Shown: positions 36,584 through 46,445, counted from the first letter of the stretch. The stretch is DNA of 64,000 bases from Agrobacterium tumefaciens (GCF_009649785.1 NZ_WJOK01000022.1:28968-92967), one strand, 5' to 3'. Translations and numbers: made by a program. The notes: generated by a model not told the origin, from the sequence alone.

Positions 36584-38242
36584 TCAGCGGTTTTCCGGAT
36601 GATCCATCGATTTCGACACGAGAAGCACGGGGATAAGCCCGGCAATGATGATGATGATCGCCGGCACGGCGGCATCCTGCACCCTTGAGCGGGACGCGTC
36701 TTCATAGACCAGCGTGGCGAGCGTGTTGAAGCCGAAGGGCCGCAGCAGGATCGTCGCCGGCAGCTCCTTCATGGATTCGATCAGTACCAGAAGAAAGGCT
36801 GTCAGCGCCGCAGGCCGCATATTCGGCAACAGCACCTTGAACAGTGTCTGCAACCGGTTGCGCCCAAGCGTCCGCGAGGCCATGTCGATATGCGGCGAGA
36901 GCTTCTGGAACCCGGCATCAAGCGTTCCCTCCGCCATGGTCATGAAGCGCACCGAATGGGCGTAGATGATGGCAAAGGCAGTGCCTGACAGCAGCAGGCC
37001 GCTCGAAAATCCGAAATGGGAGCGGACAAACCCGTCGACGTGATTGTCGAGACCGGCCAGGGGAATGAGCACGCCGATGGCGAGCACCGTTCCCGGCACG
37101 CCATATCCCATGGAGCCAAGTCGCGCGGCCACCTTTGACGTGCGCGAGCGCTCGGTGCGGATGGCATAGGAAAATACGAAAGCCGCAATCAGGGTGACGA
37201 AGGCGGCGGAAAGCGAGACCTCGAGACTGTGACCGAGCGCTTTCAGCAGCTTCGGCGCAAACAGCGCATCCAGCCTTTTTGCGGCGTAACCGCCAAGAAC
37301 GATGACGGGAATGAGGAAACCACTCGCCACAGGAGCGACGCAGAAGAGGCTTGCAGACCAGCGCCGCCAGCCGCGAAGGCTTTTCAACCGGTGGCGTTGC
37401 GCCATGGTCGTGGCTTTTGGAGCGGCAAAGCGTTGTTTTTCGCGGGCATTGCGTTCGATGAAGATCAACGCACCAACGATGAGCAGAATGACGGCGGCGA
37501 TCTGTGTGGCATTGGCAAGATTGCCGCGATTGAGCCAGGTCTCGTAAATCGTGAAAGTCAGCGTCTGGACACCGAGATATTCGACAGCGCCAATATCGTT
37601 CAGCGTTTCCATCAGAACCAGCGAAAGACCGATGGCGATCGCCGGCCGCGCCATTGGCAATTGCACGGAAAAGAATACGCCAAGCGGTTTCGCACCAAGC
37701 GTGCGCGCAGCTTCGGCCGCAAACCGTCCCTGCATGGAAAAGGCGGCGCGGGCCGAGAGATAGACATAAGGGTAAAGCACCGAACTCAGAACCACCACGG
37801 CGCCGCCAAGCGAGCGTACGTCCGGAAACCAGTAGTCGCGGATGCTGTGATAGCCGAAGACGGCGCGAAGGGCGCTTTGTACCGGGCCGGTGAAATCCAG
37901 GAACTCGCCGAAAGCATAGGCTGCCAGATACGAGGGAATGGCGAGCGGCAGGACAAGTGCCGCCGACAATACCCGCCGCAAAGGGAATTCGAATGTGGTG
38001 ACGAGCCAGGCGCAGACAATGCCGAAGAATGCCGTCGTTGCGGCCGTCATCGCCAGCAGCAGGAAGGTTCGAAACCCGGCGCGCGGCAGAACATTGGCTA
38101 GAAGGTGTTGCCATCCTTCCGTGCTGCCGGTCAGCGCCAGCCAGAAGACCGCCAGAACAGGCATGGCGGCGATGGCTGCGACGATGACCGCCGTGATGGG
38201 CAACAATGAAACGCGTCTTGTTGCCGGAATGGAAACCGTCAT
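36584..38242 (-). CDS. fbpB: Iron(III) ABC transporter permease, fused two-domain FbpB type
   Basis: 552 residues, two MalF-like permease halves in one chain, about twelve membrane segments. Each half has an EAA-type loop: 'EAARTLGAKPLGVFFSVQLP' (about residues 186-205) and 'MASRTLGRNRLQTLFKVLLP' (about 453-472). This fusion is typical of SfuB/FbpB ferric-ion permeases; thiamine ThiP permeases share the layout and are the main alternative. No binding-protein or ATPase gene adjoins it, so its partners must be encoded elsewhere. 85 bases separate its start from the kinase stop upstream. Confidence 0.82.
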   Translation of the reverse strand: MTVSIPATRRVSLLPITAVIVAAIAAMPVLAVFWLALTGSTEGWQHLLANVLPRAGFRTFLLLAMTAATTAFFGIVCAWLVTTFEFPLRRVLSAALVLPLAIPSYLAAYAFGEFLDFTGPVQSALRAVFGYHSIRDYWFPDVRSLGGAVVVLSSVLYPYVYLSARAAFSMQGRFAAEAARTLGAKPLGVFFSVQLPMARPAIAIGLSLVLMETLNDIGAVEYLGVQTLTFTIYETWLNRGNLANATQIAAVILLIVGALIFIERNAREKQRFAAPKATTMAQRHRLKSLRGWRRWSASLFCVAPVASGFLIPVIVLGGYAAKRLDALFAPKLLKALGHSLEVSLSAAFVTLIAAFVFSYAIRTERSRTSKVAARLGSMGYGVPGTVLAIGVLIPLAGLDNHVDGFVRSHFGFSSGLLLSGTAFAIIYAHSVRFMTMAEGTLDAGFQKLSPHIDMASRTLGRNRLQTLFKVLLPNMRPAALTAFLLVLIESMKELPATILLRPFGFNTLATLVYEDASRSRVQDAAVPAIIIIIAGLIPVLLVSKSMDHPENR

Positions 38243-38327
38243 GGAAATGCCAGCCTGCTGTCCTGCGAAAGCCTCAACCGGCTGTCCGTTTAGCCGGCGG
38301 TTCCCGCATTGCTACGCCCGCATGGCC

Positions 38328-41300
38328 TTAGTTGGCAAGAACCCGCTGCGATGGAAAGGTAATTTCCACCAGCGTTCCCTCGTTCGGTGTCGAGGTGATG
38401 GAGAAGTTCGCACGGTTGGCGTCCACCATCGCCTTGGTCAAGGGAAGGCCGAGCCCGGTGCCATCGCCGCGCACGCGCTTGCCCGATGACGCCACCTGCC
38501 GGAACGGCTTCATGGCCTGTTCCAGCTCAGCTCGGGTCATGCCGATGCCGGTGTCGCGGATACGCAGCGCGACGCTGCCATTGGCCTCATAGGCGGTGGA
38601 AACCACGATCTGGCCGCCTGATGGCGTGAAGCGGATGGCGTTCGACAGGATGTTGAGCACGATCTGCTTGATCGAGCGCAGGTCGGCAACGATCTGTGGA
38701 ACGGATTGCGAAAGCGCCGTGCGGATGATGACACGCTGATTGTTGGCCTGCGGCTGCACCAGCGAGACCGCCTCGGCCACCGTCTCGTTCAGCGGAACCG
38801 CGATGAAATCGACATCCATCTGACCGGCTTCGATCTTGGAGATGTCGAGGAGGTCGTTGACGATATCGAGCACATGCCGGCCCGAACGTCCGATATCATT
38901 GGAATATTCCACATAACGCGGATGACCGATCGGCCCGAAACGCTCGGTCGCCATCATGTCCGCGAAGCCGATGATGGCGTTGAGAGGCGTGCGGATTTCG
39001 TGGCTGACACGCGCAAGAAAATCGGTCTTGTGCGCATTGGCGGTTTCCGCCGCGCGCTTGGCGTTGCGTAACTCTTCTTCCGTGCGCTTCCACTGGGTGA
39101 TGTCACGGATGACCACGCAATAGCCGTGCGAGGATTTGAGCCGCCCGATCGTCATGAACAGCGGCAGAAAACCGCCGGATGCCTCGCGGCCGATCACCTC
39201 GCGGCCATCGTTCAGCACGCTGGCGACACCGTTATTGGCAAGGCCGGAAAGATAGTCCAGCACCGCGCGCTGGCTCTCATGCGCAAACAGGGTGACGAAG
39301 GGCTTTCCTGCGATTTCGCCATTGTCGTAGTTGAATAGCGCACTGGCGGAGCGATTGAGCGAACGGATTTCGCCGTCGTCTCCCAAAAGCACCACGCCAT
39401 CCGTTGCCGTTTCCAGAATGGAATGCAGTTCTTCGACTTCGCCTTGCAATACGGAAACGCTGCCTGTGTCGGCACTCGCGGTTTCCGCCGCTGACGTATT
39501 CTCGTTGGCTGCCGTAACCGGTGCCTGCTTTTCTTCCAGCGGAACCAGCGACAGCATCAGCGCCTTGGTGTCTTCCCAGCGGATGGATTGCAGCCGTGCC
39601 TTGACCGGAATGATGTCATTTTCGGCGCTGACGACGACCATGCCGCCTTCGTTATCAGGCATATCCTCAAGCTCCTGCCGTTGCAGCAGGGCTTCCAGTC
39701 CACCGACCTCGTCCAATTCATCAAGAGAGCCGTAGCCCGTCAGCCGCAGGAAATCCGGATTGGCATGGATCAGCCTGTCACCGGCATGCACCAGCAGTGC
39801 CACGGGCATCTGGTCCAGCGTTTCGGCGCTCAGCGCATCGGCGGGTCGCAGCGGTGGGCTAACCATCGCAGCGGCGATATCGGCCGCCGGTACCACCTCG
39901 GTGAAGGCGACTGTCTTTTCTTCGATCTGGATTTCATCGGCAGGCTTGTTCGTGGCCGCAGGGCGTTCGCCGCGAACATAGTCCGCGAAGAGATCGTCTT
40001 CCTCAGCCGGTTCTGCGGCATTAACGTCTTCTTCCAGCACGGGCAGCAGGTCCACCTGTGTTACCGCGTCGATATCGTCTTGGACGTGCTGTGCAGCCGG
40101 ATCGGTAGAAGGAGCGTCTTCTTCCGCCTTCGGGCCCTCGTCTGAAACGGCATCTACGGGTGCCAGCGTCCGGCCGATTTCGCGGAAGGCGGCCTGCTCG
40201 CCTGCGGTCAGGCCCTCGCGGGAGCGCCAGCGGCGCTCTTCCAGATGGACGACCTTGTCGGAGTAGGTTGGCTCCGGCTCTGGTTCCGGGGTCGGTACGA
40301 TTGCCAAGGCCGGCACTTCGAATTCCGGCGGGCTGTAATCGTGGGGCCGCTCTTCGTCCGAAATCTCGGCTGGCGCATCTTCAGCGGCCGGGGTTTCCTC
40401 ATCGAGCTCATCGAGAAAAGCCAGCAATTCCTCGTCTTCATCCTCGGCAGCCGGCTGCGGCAAAACCTCGGTTTGAAGGATGTCTTCGCCGTGCAGGAAG
40501 GTGAGGCCGGTGGCGTGCGGATCCTCTGCGGCATCGGCCAGCCGCACGATGCCGAAACCACGGAAACCGTCAAATTCGCGCGAGCGCGTATAGGTGGGAA
40601 GGGCGGCGAGATCGATCGGCACCATCAGGGACGTGCCTTCAACCGGCCAATAGATCGTCTTGCCAGACCAGGTATCACGGCGGCCGAGAAGCTCGCGAAT
40701 CTTGCCTTCCGGATCGAGATTGAACAGTGCCGCCACATCGGCAAAACTCATGCCTTCGACAGCTGCCGCCTTCGCGCCCACAGCCTCCGCAAATTCGTGC
40801 GAGATCGAGCTGAAGCGGCCCTCGGCATCGATTTTCCAGACGAAACGGGATGCACGCGCACCGGCGTCGAAGACAAAAGGCTGGGGTTCGTCGGTCGGTT
40901 CCACGGCCGCCGGGAGATCCTCTTCAACGGGTGCAGCGTCCTGCGCCGCCATTGTTTCAGCTACCTCATCTTCCGCCTCTGCGCGCTCCACGTCCGGGGC
41001 CTGTTCGGTATGGTCTTCGCTGGAATCCTGGCCAGCTGCCGGAACCTCTGCCTCATCCGTATCCAGTTCGAAGATATCGGCAATATCGTCCGTCGTCGCC
41101 GCATTCGCAGCCGTATCGGCATCCTCCAGCGGGACATCCGCCGGAGCATCCGTTTCTTCTTCTGCTGCAAGCAATGGCAGGACGGTTTCCTCATCCTGTT
41201 CCACCGTCACTTCGTCTTCGACGTCGGAAGGCAGTTCCGGCACGTCCTCCACATCTTCTATCCCGGCGACGGCGTCGAGCACGGAATCGAACGAGGCAGC

Positions 41301-42074
41301 CGTTGCGGCAACAGGCGCGGTCTCGGCAACCGGCAAAGCCGGTTGGGCGGCGGCCGGGGTTTCCTGCGGCTTGTCTTCGGCAAATCCGTTAACGGGATCG
41401 AGTGTCCCGAGCGCGGTTTCGACCACGAACAACAGATTGAGTTCTGGCGATATCGTGATCTGGCCGGCGGCGGCGGGCATGTAACCCTTGCCGGTCGGCA
41501 CGGGCCGTTTGACGAGGTGGCCAGCCTGACCTGCGGCCATCCTAACCAGCGTCCTTGCCGTATGCGGCGTGATGCCGAGCGACGCAAACTTGGCCGAAGC
41601 GGCAACGACCTCGTTATCGCCATTGATGACAGCGATATGGATATCGGGATCGTCAAAGCCTTCAATCATGCGCCTTGCGCATTCCGCCGTGTCGGGTGCG
41701 GCCTGATCGGTGAGGGCGGAAAACAGAATAGCAGGCTGGCCCGGTTCGGCCTCGATGATTTCCACCTTGGCGGTAACGGCAAGGCTGCGGAAGCCCGCAT
41801 TGATACGAATGGTAAACGGCAGGCTGTCGCCCGTCTTCGAAAGACGCGCCGCCGTCGCGGCCAGCTGCCGGAAGGTCACGTCCTGCCGTTTGGGTCCCTG
41901 TTCCAGAAAATCATAGACCATCGGCGTGCCGAACAGCGCTGCACCGCGCCCATTGGCCCAGAGCGCACTCTGAAGATCGAGCGAGAACAAAGCCATCGCC
42001 TCGCCGCGCCCGAAACCTTCGCGCACCCGTTCATGCACTGCGATATCGATAAAGGGATACTGGACGGCGGGCAT
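38328..42074 (-). CDS. pdhS1: PdhS1-like soluble sensor histidine kinase (PleC/DivJ family)
   Basis: 1248 residues from ATG 42074 (MPAVQYPFIDI); the frame opens 50 codons earlier without better support. No membrane segment. Layout: N-terminal sensor-like region (1-270), long acidic Ala/Glu/Asp-rich linker (about 275-395), PAS-like domain (about 400-515), second acidic linker, PAS domains about 750-850 and 885-1005, then HisKA with 'RVSHEIRTPLNAIIGFADM' (phospho-His near residue 1027) and HATPase with 'NILSNAIRF' and 'GDGTGLGLPL'. PdhS-type kinases act on the DivK-CckA-CtrA cell-cycle circuit in Rhizobiales. I recall Agrobacterium PdhS1 from this genomic neighbourhood; the number is less certain than the family. 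A CtrA box lies 87 bases upstream. Confidence 0.85.
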   Translation of the reverse strand: MPAVQYPFIDIAVHERVREGFGRGEAMALFSLDLQSALWANGRGAALFGTPMVYDFLEQGPKRQDVTFRQLAATAARLSKTGDSLPFTIRINAGFRSLAVTAKVEIIEAEPGQPAILFSALTDQAAPDTAECARRMIEGFDDPDIHIAVINGDNEVVAASAKFASLGITPHTARTLVRMAAGQAGHLVKRPVPTGKGYMPAAAGQITISPELNLLFVVETALGTLDPVNGFAEDKPQETPAAAQPALPVAETAPVAATAASFDSVLDAVAGIEDVEDVPELPSDVEDEVTVEQDEETVLPLLAAEEETDAPADVPLEDADTAANAATTDDIADIFELDTDEAEVPAAGQDSSEDHTEQAPDVERAEAEDEVAETMAAQDAAPVEEDLPAAVEPTDEPQPFVFDAGARASRFVWKIDAEGRFSSISHEFAEAVGAKAAAVEGMSFADVAALFNLDPEGKIRELLGRRDTWSGKTIYWPVEGTSLMVPIDLAALPTYTRSREFDGFRGFGIVRLADAAEDPHATGLTFLHGEDILQTEVLPQPAAEDEDEELLAFLDELDEETPAAEDAPAEISDEERPHDYSPPEFEVPALAIVPTPEPEPEPTYSDKVVHLEERRWRSREGLTAGEQAAFREIGRTLAPVDAVSDEGPKAEEDAPSTDPAAQHVQDDIDAVTQVDLLPVLEEDVNAAEPAEEDDLFADYVRGERPAATNKPADEIQIEEKTVAFTEVVPAADIAAAMVSPPLRPADALSAETLDQMPVALLVHAGDRLIHANPDFLRLTGYGSLDELDEVGGLEALLQRQELEDMPDNEGGMVVVSAENDIIPVKARLQSIRWEDTKALMLSLVPLEEKQAPVTAANENTSAAETASADTGSVSVLQGEVEELHSILETATDGVVLLGDDGEIRSLNRSASALFNYDNGEIAGKPFVTLFAHESQRAVLDYLSGLANNGVASVLNDGREVIGREASGGFLPLFMTIGRLKSSHGYCVVIRDITQWKRTEEELRNAKRAAETANAHKTDFLARVSHEIRTPLNAIIGFADMMATERFGPIGHPRYVEYSNDIGRSGRHVLDIVNDLLDISKIEAGQMDVDFIAVPLNETVAEAVSLVQPQANNQRVIIRTALSQSVPQIVADLRSIKQIVLNILSNAIRFTPSGGQIVVSTAYEANGSVALRIRDTGIGMTRAELEQAMKPFRQVASSGKRVRGDGTGLGLPLTKAMVDANRANFSITSTPNEGTLVEITFPSQRVLAN

Positions 42075-42160
42075 GTCGAAACCTATTCTGGCACTACCGG
42101 ACCTTGCGAGGCTTTCGGCTTCCTCATGAAGCTGAAACGTAAACCCGCTGAGGCACCACG

Positions 42161-42175
42161 TTAACAGAATTTTAA
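42161..42175. promoter_or_regulatory. CtrA-type box upstream of the pdhS1-like gene
   Basis: TTAACAGAATTTTAA is an exact TTAA-N7-TTAA, 87-101 bases upstream of the kinase start codon on the minus strand. A GAATC (GANTC) lies at 42215-42219. The whole 361-base stretch 42075-42435 holds no gene that I can support; its other half must carry the tRNA-His promoter. Confidence 0.5.
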
Positions 42176-42435
42176 ATAACTTCACAGGGCGGCGCGGTCC
42201 ACCGCCGCCTGAATGAATCGCCAAATAGAGTTAACATGAACAGGCCCGGCAAGACCCGTTCTGGCCCCGTTCCAGATTGCAAGCGGTATACCCGGCTATC
42301 GACTGTTGCCAGCTCTGGCGCCATGAAAACCGCTTGCCTTTCCAAGCCTTTTTTCGCAAAATTCGCTGAAGGACTTGCAAATAGCAAAAACACCTTTTAT
42401 GTCACCCCCCGTGGCGCCGGTTCGGCGTTTGATGT

Positions 42436-42512
42436 GCGGTTGTAGCTCAGTTGGTTAGAGCGCAGGTTTGTGGCACCTGAGGTCGGAGGTTCGAGACCCC
42501 CCAACCGTACCA
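42436..42512 (+). tRNA. tRNA-His (anticodon GTG)
   Basis: 77 bases with encoded CCA. Acceptor GCGGTTG / CAACCGT (first pair G-T), T8 A9, D-arm GCTC / GAGC, anticodon arm CAGGT-TTGTGGC-ACCTG with GTG, variable loop AGGTC, T-arm GGAGG-TTCGAGA-CCCCC with one A-C mismatch. The discriminator base is A73 and the base before position 1 is T, so there is no encoded G-1. This lack of the usual tRNA-His G-1:C73 pair is a known trait of many alphaproteobacteria. Confidence 0.95.
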
Positions 42513-42720
42513 TCTCCAATTTCCTAAAATTCCTGAAAATCATTGCAGCGATTTCAAACCCGATTTGGGTTATCGCAAACGCATGTCTTTGCTGCGCGTC
42601 GACTGTGCGGTTTCCTCCCTTCCAAAAACCATTTGGCTAAAATCTCTTGCGCTGGTATTGTCCGCCCAACGAAACCTTATGAAAGCCAGCAGCATAGCGT
42701 CTACGCTTGTGCGCGGCGAA

Positions 42721-44310
42721 ATGGACAAGACAGTGATCGACCCCGGAAACGGCCCAAAGCCGTCGGAACAAGGGGCGTCGGTGGCAAACAAAGGGAAAGC
42801 GAAGCGATCCCGTCGTGGCAAGAAAAACAGGCGTGACGGTAAACCCCGTGACGTTGCTGTGCTGTCGCATGATGTTGCCGCGGATGTTCCGGCCGGTTCC
42901 CCCTATGTATCGGCTCTCGAGCCGGATGCCGAACCGCGCAAAAGAAAGCGGCGTCGGCGTTCCCGTGGCAAAGGCACCTCCCATCAGACGCCGCCTGCTG
43001 CCAGTGAACAGCCAGAGGCTGTCGTCGCAACGGATGCCACCAATCCATCCTCCGTGCCGCCTGCCGGTGGTCGCAAGTCGCGTAACCGCAAGCGGGCTCA
43101 CCGTGATTCGCGCAGCCGCGATCCGCAGGGTCGCCCGCTGGTTCCCTCCCATGCGCCCCGACATGTTGGCAAGCAGAACGGTCGCGCCAATGGGACGGCT
43201 CAGGAACCGCACCGGCAACAATCCGAAATGTCCGCCCGTCACGGCGCCCGCCATCAAGAGCATGGCTCCGAATTCGCAACGGACATGTATGCGGCGCTCG
43301 ATCTCGGAACCAATAATTGCCGACTGCTGATCGCGCAGCCGACACGGCCCGGCCAGTTCCGGGTCGTCGATGCCTTTTCGCGCATCGTCCGGCTGGGCGA
43401 GGGGCTGGTATCGACCGGCCGTCTTTCAGACGATGCCATGGATCGCGCGGTGGAGGCTCTCAAGGTCTGCTCCTCGAAACTTGCTGGACGCCCGATCAGG
43501 CGTATGCGCCTCATCGCCACCGAAGCTTGCCGGGCAGCAACCAATGGCGAGGAGTTTCTGGAGCGGGTTACCCGGGAAACCGGGCTCAAGCTTGAGATCA
43601 TCAGCCGCGAGACGGAAGCGCGTCTCGCCGTTTCGGGTTGCGCCTCCCTGGTCGGGCGTGAAGCCCGTTCGGTGGTGCTGTTCGATATAGGCGGCGGATC
43701 GTCGGAAATCGCGGTCATCAAGGTCGGCGAAAACCGTTCCAACCGGCTCGCCAACCACATCACCCACTGGACATCGTTGCCGGTCGGCGTTGTTACCCTC
43801 TCGGAACGCCATGGCGGCCGCGATGTGACGCCGGATGTGTTTGCCGCCATGGTGCGGGAAGTCGAAGGGCTGCTGGATGCCTTCCAGTGCCCGCCTCTGG
43901 CGCCGCTTGCGCATCACGAGGATTTTCACCTGATCGGAACCTCGGGTACGGTGACGACGCTTGCGGGCGTTCACCTCGACCTGCCGCGCTACGATCGCCG
44001 CAAGGTGGATGGCCTCTGGCTTTCAGATACCGAGGTGACGGCGATGCAGGACAAGCTTCTGGCATGGGATTTTGCCGGCCGCGCCGCCAATGCCTGCATC
44101 GGTCCTGACAGGGCCGATCTGGTTCTGGCCGGCTGCGCCATCCTCGAGGCCATTCGCCGTCGCTGGCCGGCGCGGCGCATGCGTGTGGCCGATCGCGGGC
44201 TGCGCGAAGGCCTGTTGACGGATATGATGGCGGATGACGGCGCATGGCGGCGTAACCGGATAAGGCGCATGCAGATGGCACGGCAGGACAGAACGGAAGG
44301 TTTGACATGA
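42721..44310 (+). CDS. Ppx/GppA-family exopolyphosphatase with basic N-terminal extension
   Basis: About 529 residues from ATG 42721. The first 180 residues are low-complexity and very basic ([27 protein letters not shown]), probably disordered and RNA- or polyphosphate-binding. The catalytic domain starts near residue 183 with '[20 protein letters not shown]', followed by '[17 protein letters not shown]', '[11 protein letters not shown]', '[15 protein letters not shown]' and '[12 protein letters not shown]', which fit the ASKHA fold that cleaves polyphosphate or pppGpp. Alternative starts exist at 42565 (TTG) and 42679 (ATG); none has a strong ribosome site. Its TGA overlaps the rlmE ATG. 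Confidence 0.87.
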   Translation: MDKTVIDPGNGPKPSEQGASVANKGKAKRSRRGKKNRRDGKPRDVAVLSHDVAADVPAGSPYVSALEPDAEPRKRKRRRRSRGKGTSHQTPPAASEQPEAVVATDATNPSSVPPAGGRKSRNRKRAHRDSRSRDPQGRPLVPSHAPRHVGKQNGRANGTAQEPHRQQSEMSARHGARHQEHGSEFATDMYAALDLGTNNCRLLIAQPTRPGQFRVVDAFSRIVRLGEGLVSTGRLSDDAMDRAVEALKVCSSKLAGRPIRRMRLIATEACRAATNGEEFLERVTRETGLKLEIISRETEARLAVSGCASLVGREARSVVLFDIGGGSSEIAVIKVGENRSNRLANHITHWTSLPVGVVTLSERHGGRDVTPDVFAAMVREVEGLLDAFQCPPLAPLAHHEDFHLIGTSGTVTTLAGVHLDLPRYDRRKVDGLWLSDTEVTAMQDKLLAWDFAGRAANACIGPDRADLVLAGCAILEAIRRRWPARRMRVADRGLREGLLTDMMADDGAWRRNRIRRMQMARQDRTEGLT

Positions 44311-45047
44311 GCAAGGCGCCCACAAGCACCAATCGCACCGGCCGAAAGATCGGTCAGAAGGTCAAGAAGACCAAGCTCAAGGCCTCATCGCGCCGCTGGC
44401 TGGAACGTCATATCAACGACCCCTATGTGCAGCGCGCCAAGCTGGAAGGCTATCGCGCCCGCGCCGCCTTCAAGCTTCTGGAAATCAACGACAAGCACCA
44501 GATCCTGAAGGGTGCCACCCGCATCATCGACCTTGGTGCGGCACCCGGAAGCTGGTCGCAGATCGCTTCTAAGGTGACGGATTCCACCGAGGATGATATC
44601 CGCGTCGCCGCTATCGATTTTCTCGAAATCGATCCCATCCCCGGCGTGAAGATCCTGCAGCTCGACTTCCTCGATCCGACCGCACCGGACCAGTTGATGG
44701 AGGCCGTTGGCGGCACGCCGGATCTGGTACTGTCCGACATGGCTGCACCAACCACGGGCCACCAGAAGACGGACCACATCCGCACCATGCATCTGTGCGA
44801 AGTCGCGGCCGATTTCGCGGTTCAGGTGCTGGCGGAAGGCGGCCATTTCCTCGCCAAGACCTTCCAGGGCGGCACGGAAAAGGCATTGCTCGACATGCTG
44901 AAGAAGAACTTCAAGCAGGTCCTGCATATCAAGCCGGCGTCCTCGCGCTCGGAATCGGTCGAAATGTTCCTGCTCGCCAAGCATTTCAAGGGCCGGACAG
45001 CCGAAACGCAGTCCGTTATGCACGTGGATGAGGCGGACGAAGACTAA
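44307..45047 (+). CDS. rlmE: 23S rRNA 2'-O-ribose U2552 methyltransferase
   Basis: 246 residues, FtsJ/RrmJ family. After a basic N-terminal stretch, residues 32-55 read '[24 protein letters not shown]' in part, then the SAM motif '[13 protein letters not shown]' (about 72-84), '[19 protein letters not shown]' with the catalytic Asp (about 140), and '[11 protein letters not shown]' with the catalytic Lys (about 180). It methylates U2552 in the ribosomal A-loop. Start overlaps the Ppx stop (ATGA), so the two are translationally coupled, an arrangement common in rhizobia. It ends flush against the convergent MFS gene. Confidence 0.95.
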   Translation: MSKAPTSTNRTGRKIGQKVKKTKLKASSRRWLERHINDPYVQRAKLEGYRARAAFKLLEINDKHQILKGATRIIDLGAAPGSWSQIASKVTDSTEDDIRVAAIDFLEIDPIPGVKILQLDFLDPTAPDQLMEAVGGTPDLVLSDMAAPTTGHQKTDHIRTMHLCEVAADFAVQVLAEGGHFLAKTFQGGTEKALLDMLKKNFKQVLHIKPASSRSESVEMFLLAKHFKGRTAETQSVMHVDEADED

Positions 45048-46445
45048 TCACTCTGCCGGTTGCGAGACCTTGCCGCGGTGGCCGGAAACGGCCGCGCCCG
45101 CTTGCGCGTCCATGCGGATGATCGGCACGATTGCAAACAGCGAGACCAGCGCCACGATGGTGAAGGCAACGTGGAAATCGGCAAGCTGCAGATGCGAGCC
45201 GGATAACATGCTGCTGACTTCCAGGATGGCGGCTGCGAAAGCCACGCCGAGCGCAAGGCTGATCTGTTGCAGCACGGATGCCATCGAAGTCGCCTGACTT
45301 GCCTGGCTGTCGTCTATATCGGAATAGCTGAGCGCGTTGGATCCGGTAAAGAAGAAGGAACGGGCAAAGCCCGCCGTGACCAGGCAGATCATGATCAGCG
45401 GGTAGGGCGTTTCCGGCGTGAAGAAGCTGTTGGCGAGCGTCGTGAAGGCGCCGACGATGCCGGCTCCGATCAGCGTTGATCTGAACCCCGTTGCGGCAAA
45501 GACCCGCTTGGCCATGAATTTCGTGGTGATCGCGCCGATTGCCCCGGCAAAGGTGATCATGCCTGATTGAAACGGGTTGAGCCCGAAACCGATCTGCAAC
45601 ATCAACGGCATCAGGAAGGGAATGGCGCCTGTGGAAATGCGGAAGGCGGTGCCGCCAACGGTGGCCGCCCGGAATGTCGGGTTGCGGAAAATGCGGAAAT
45701 CCAGAATGGGAGCAGGATGGTTTGCCGCGTGGCGCACATAAAGAAAGCCGCAGATGAAACCGATGACCGTCGAAGCGATGCCGATGGCGGGCGGCAGTGC
45801 AGGAAGGCTGACGACCGACACGCCGAAAACCACGCCCGATGCTGCAAGACCGGATAATACGAAACCCTTGCCGTCCATCGGTGGCGGATTGGTGGTCTCG
45901 ATTTCCGGCAGGAAGATCGTCGACAGCCAGATGCCGATAACGCCGATGGGCACGTTGATGAGGAAAATCCAGTGCCATGAAAAATAGGTGGTGATGAAGC
46001 CGCCGATCGGCGGGCCGGTCAGAGGCCCGACAAGCGCCGGTATCGTCAAAAGCGCCATGGCGGAAACCAGCTCGCTGCGTTGCGTCGTCCGCAGGAGGAC
46101 GAGGCGGCCAACGGGCGTCATCATCGCCCCGCCCATGCCTTGCAGGAAGCGCGAAACGACGAATTCGAATACCGATGACGAGACCGCGCAGCAGATCGAA
46201 CCGACGACGAAGACGCCGATGGCGAAACGGAAGATTTTCTTGGCGCCGTATTTGTCGGCCATCCAGCCGCTGATGGGAATGAAAATCGCCAGCGACACCA
46301 TATAGGCCGTCAGTGCGAGCTTGAGCGTGATCGGACCCACATGAAGATCGGCCGCAATGGCCGGAAGCGACGTTGCGATTACGGTGGAGTCCATCTGCTC
46401 CATGAAGAGAGCGACTGCCAGGATCAGGGGAATGATGCGGTTCAT
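45048..46445 (-). CDS. MFS drug-efflux-type transporter (DHA2, EmrB/QacA-like)
   Basis: 465 residues from ATG 46445 with about 13-14 membrane segments. 'FMEQMDSTVIATSLPAIAADL' (segment 1, motif D1 of the DHA2 group), 'SGWMADKYGAKKIFRFAI' (motif A), 'RFLQGMGGAMMTPVGRLVL' (motif B) and 'GPLTGPPIGGFITTYFSWHWIFLINVPIG' in part (motif C) mark a proton-driven exporter. Substrate unknown. Its stop codon begins at the base right after the rlmE stop, with no spacer, so the two convergent transcripts must overlap. Confidence 0.9.
   Translation of the reverse strand: MNRIIPLILAVALFMEQMDSTVIATSLPAIAADLHVGPITLKLALTAYMVSLAIFIPISGWMADKYGAKKIFRFAIGVFVVGSICCAVSSSVFEFVVSRFLQGMGGAMMTPVGRLVLLRTTQRSELVSAMALLTIPALVGPLTGPPIGGFITTYFSWHWIFLINVPIGVIGIWLSTIFLPEIETTNPPPMDGKGFVLSGLAASGVVFGVSVVSLPALPPAIGIASTVIGFICGFLYVRHAANHPAPILDFRIFRNPTFRAATVGGTAFRISTGAIPFLMPLMLQIGFGLNPFQSGMITFAGAIGAITTKFMAKRVFAATGFRSTLIGAGIVGAFTTLANSFFTPETPYPLIMICLVTAGFARSFFFTGSNALSYSDIDDSQASQATSMASVLQQISLALGVAFAAAILEVSSMLSGSHLQLADFHVAFTIVALVSLFAIVPIIRMDAQAGAAVSGHRGKVSQPAE

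Noticed and set aside
40245..42164. 639-codon plus-strand frame over the pdhS1-like gene
   Set aside because: It mirrors the acidic linkers (Glu/Asp codons read as Phe/Val/Arg on the other strand). No family pattern, so not coding.
42236..42445. 69-codon plus-strand frame running into tRNA-His
   Set aside because: Overlaps the tRNA start, no ribosome site, no recognisable composition.
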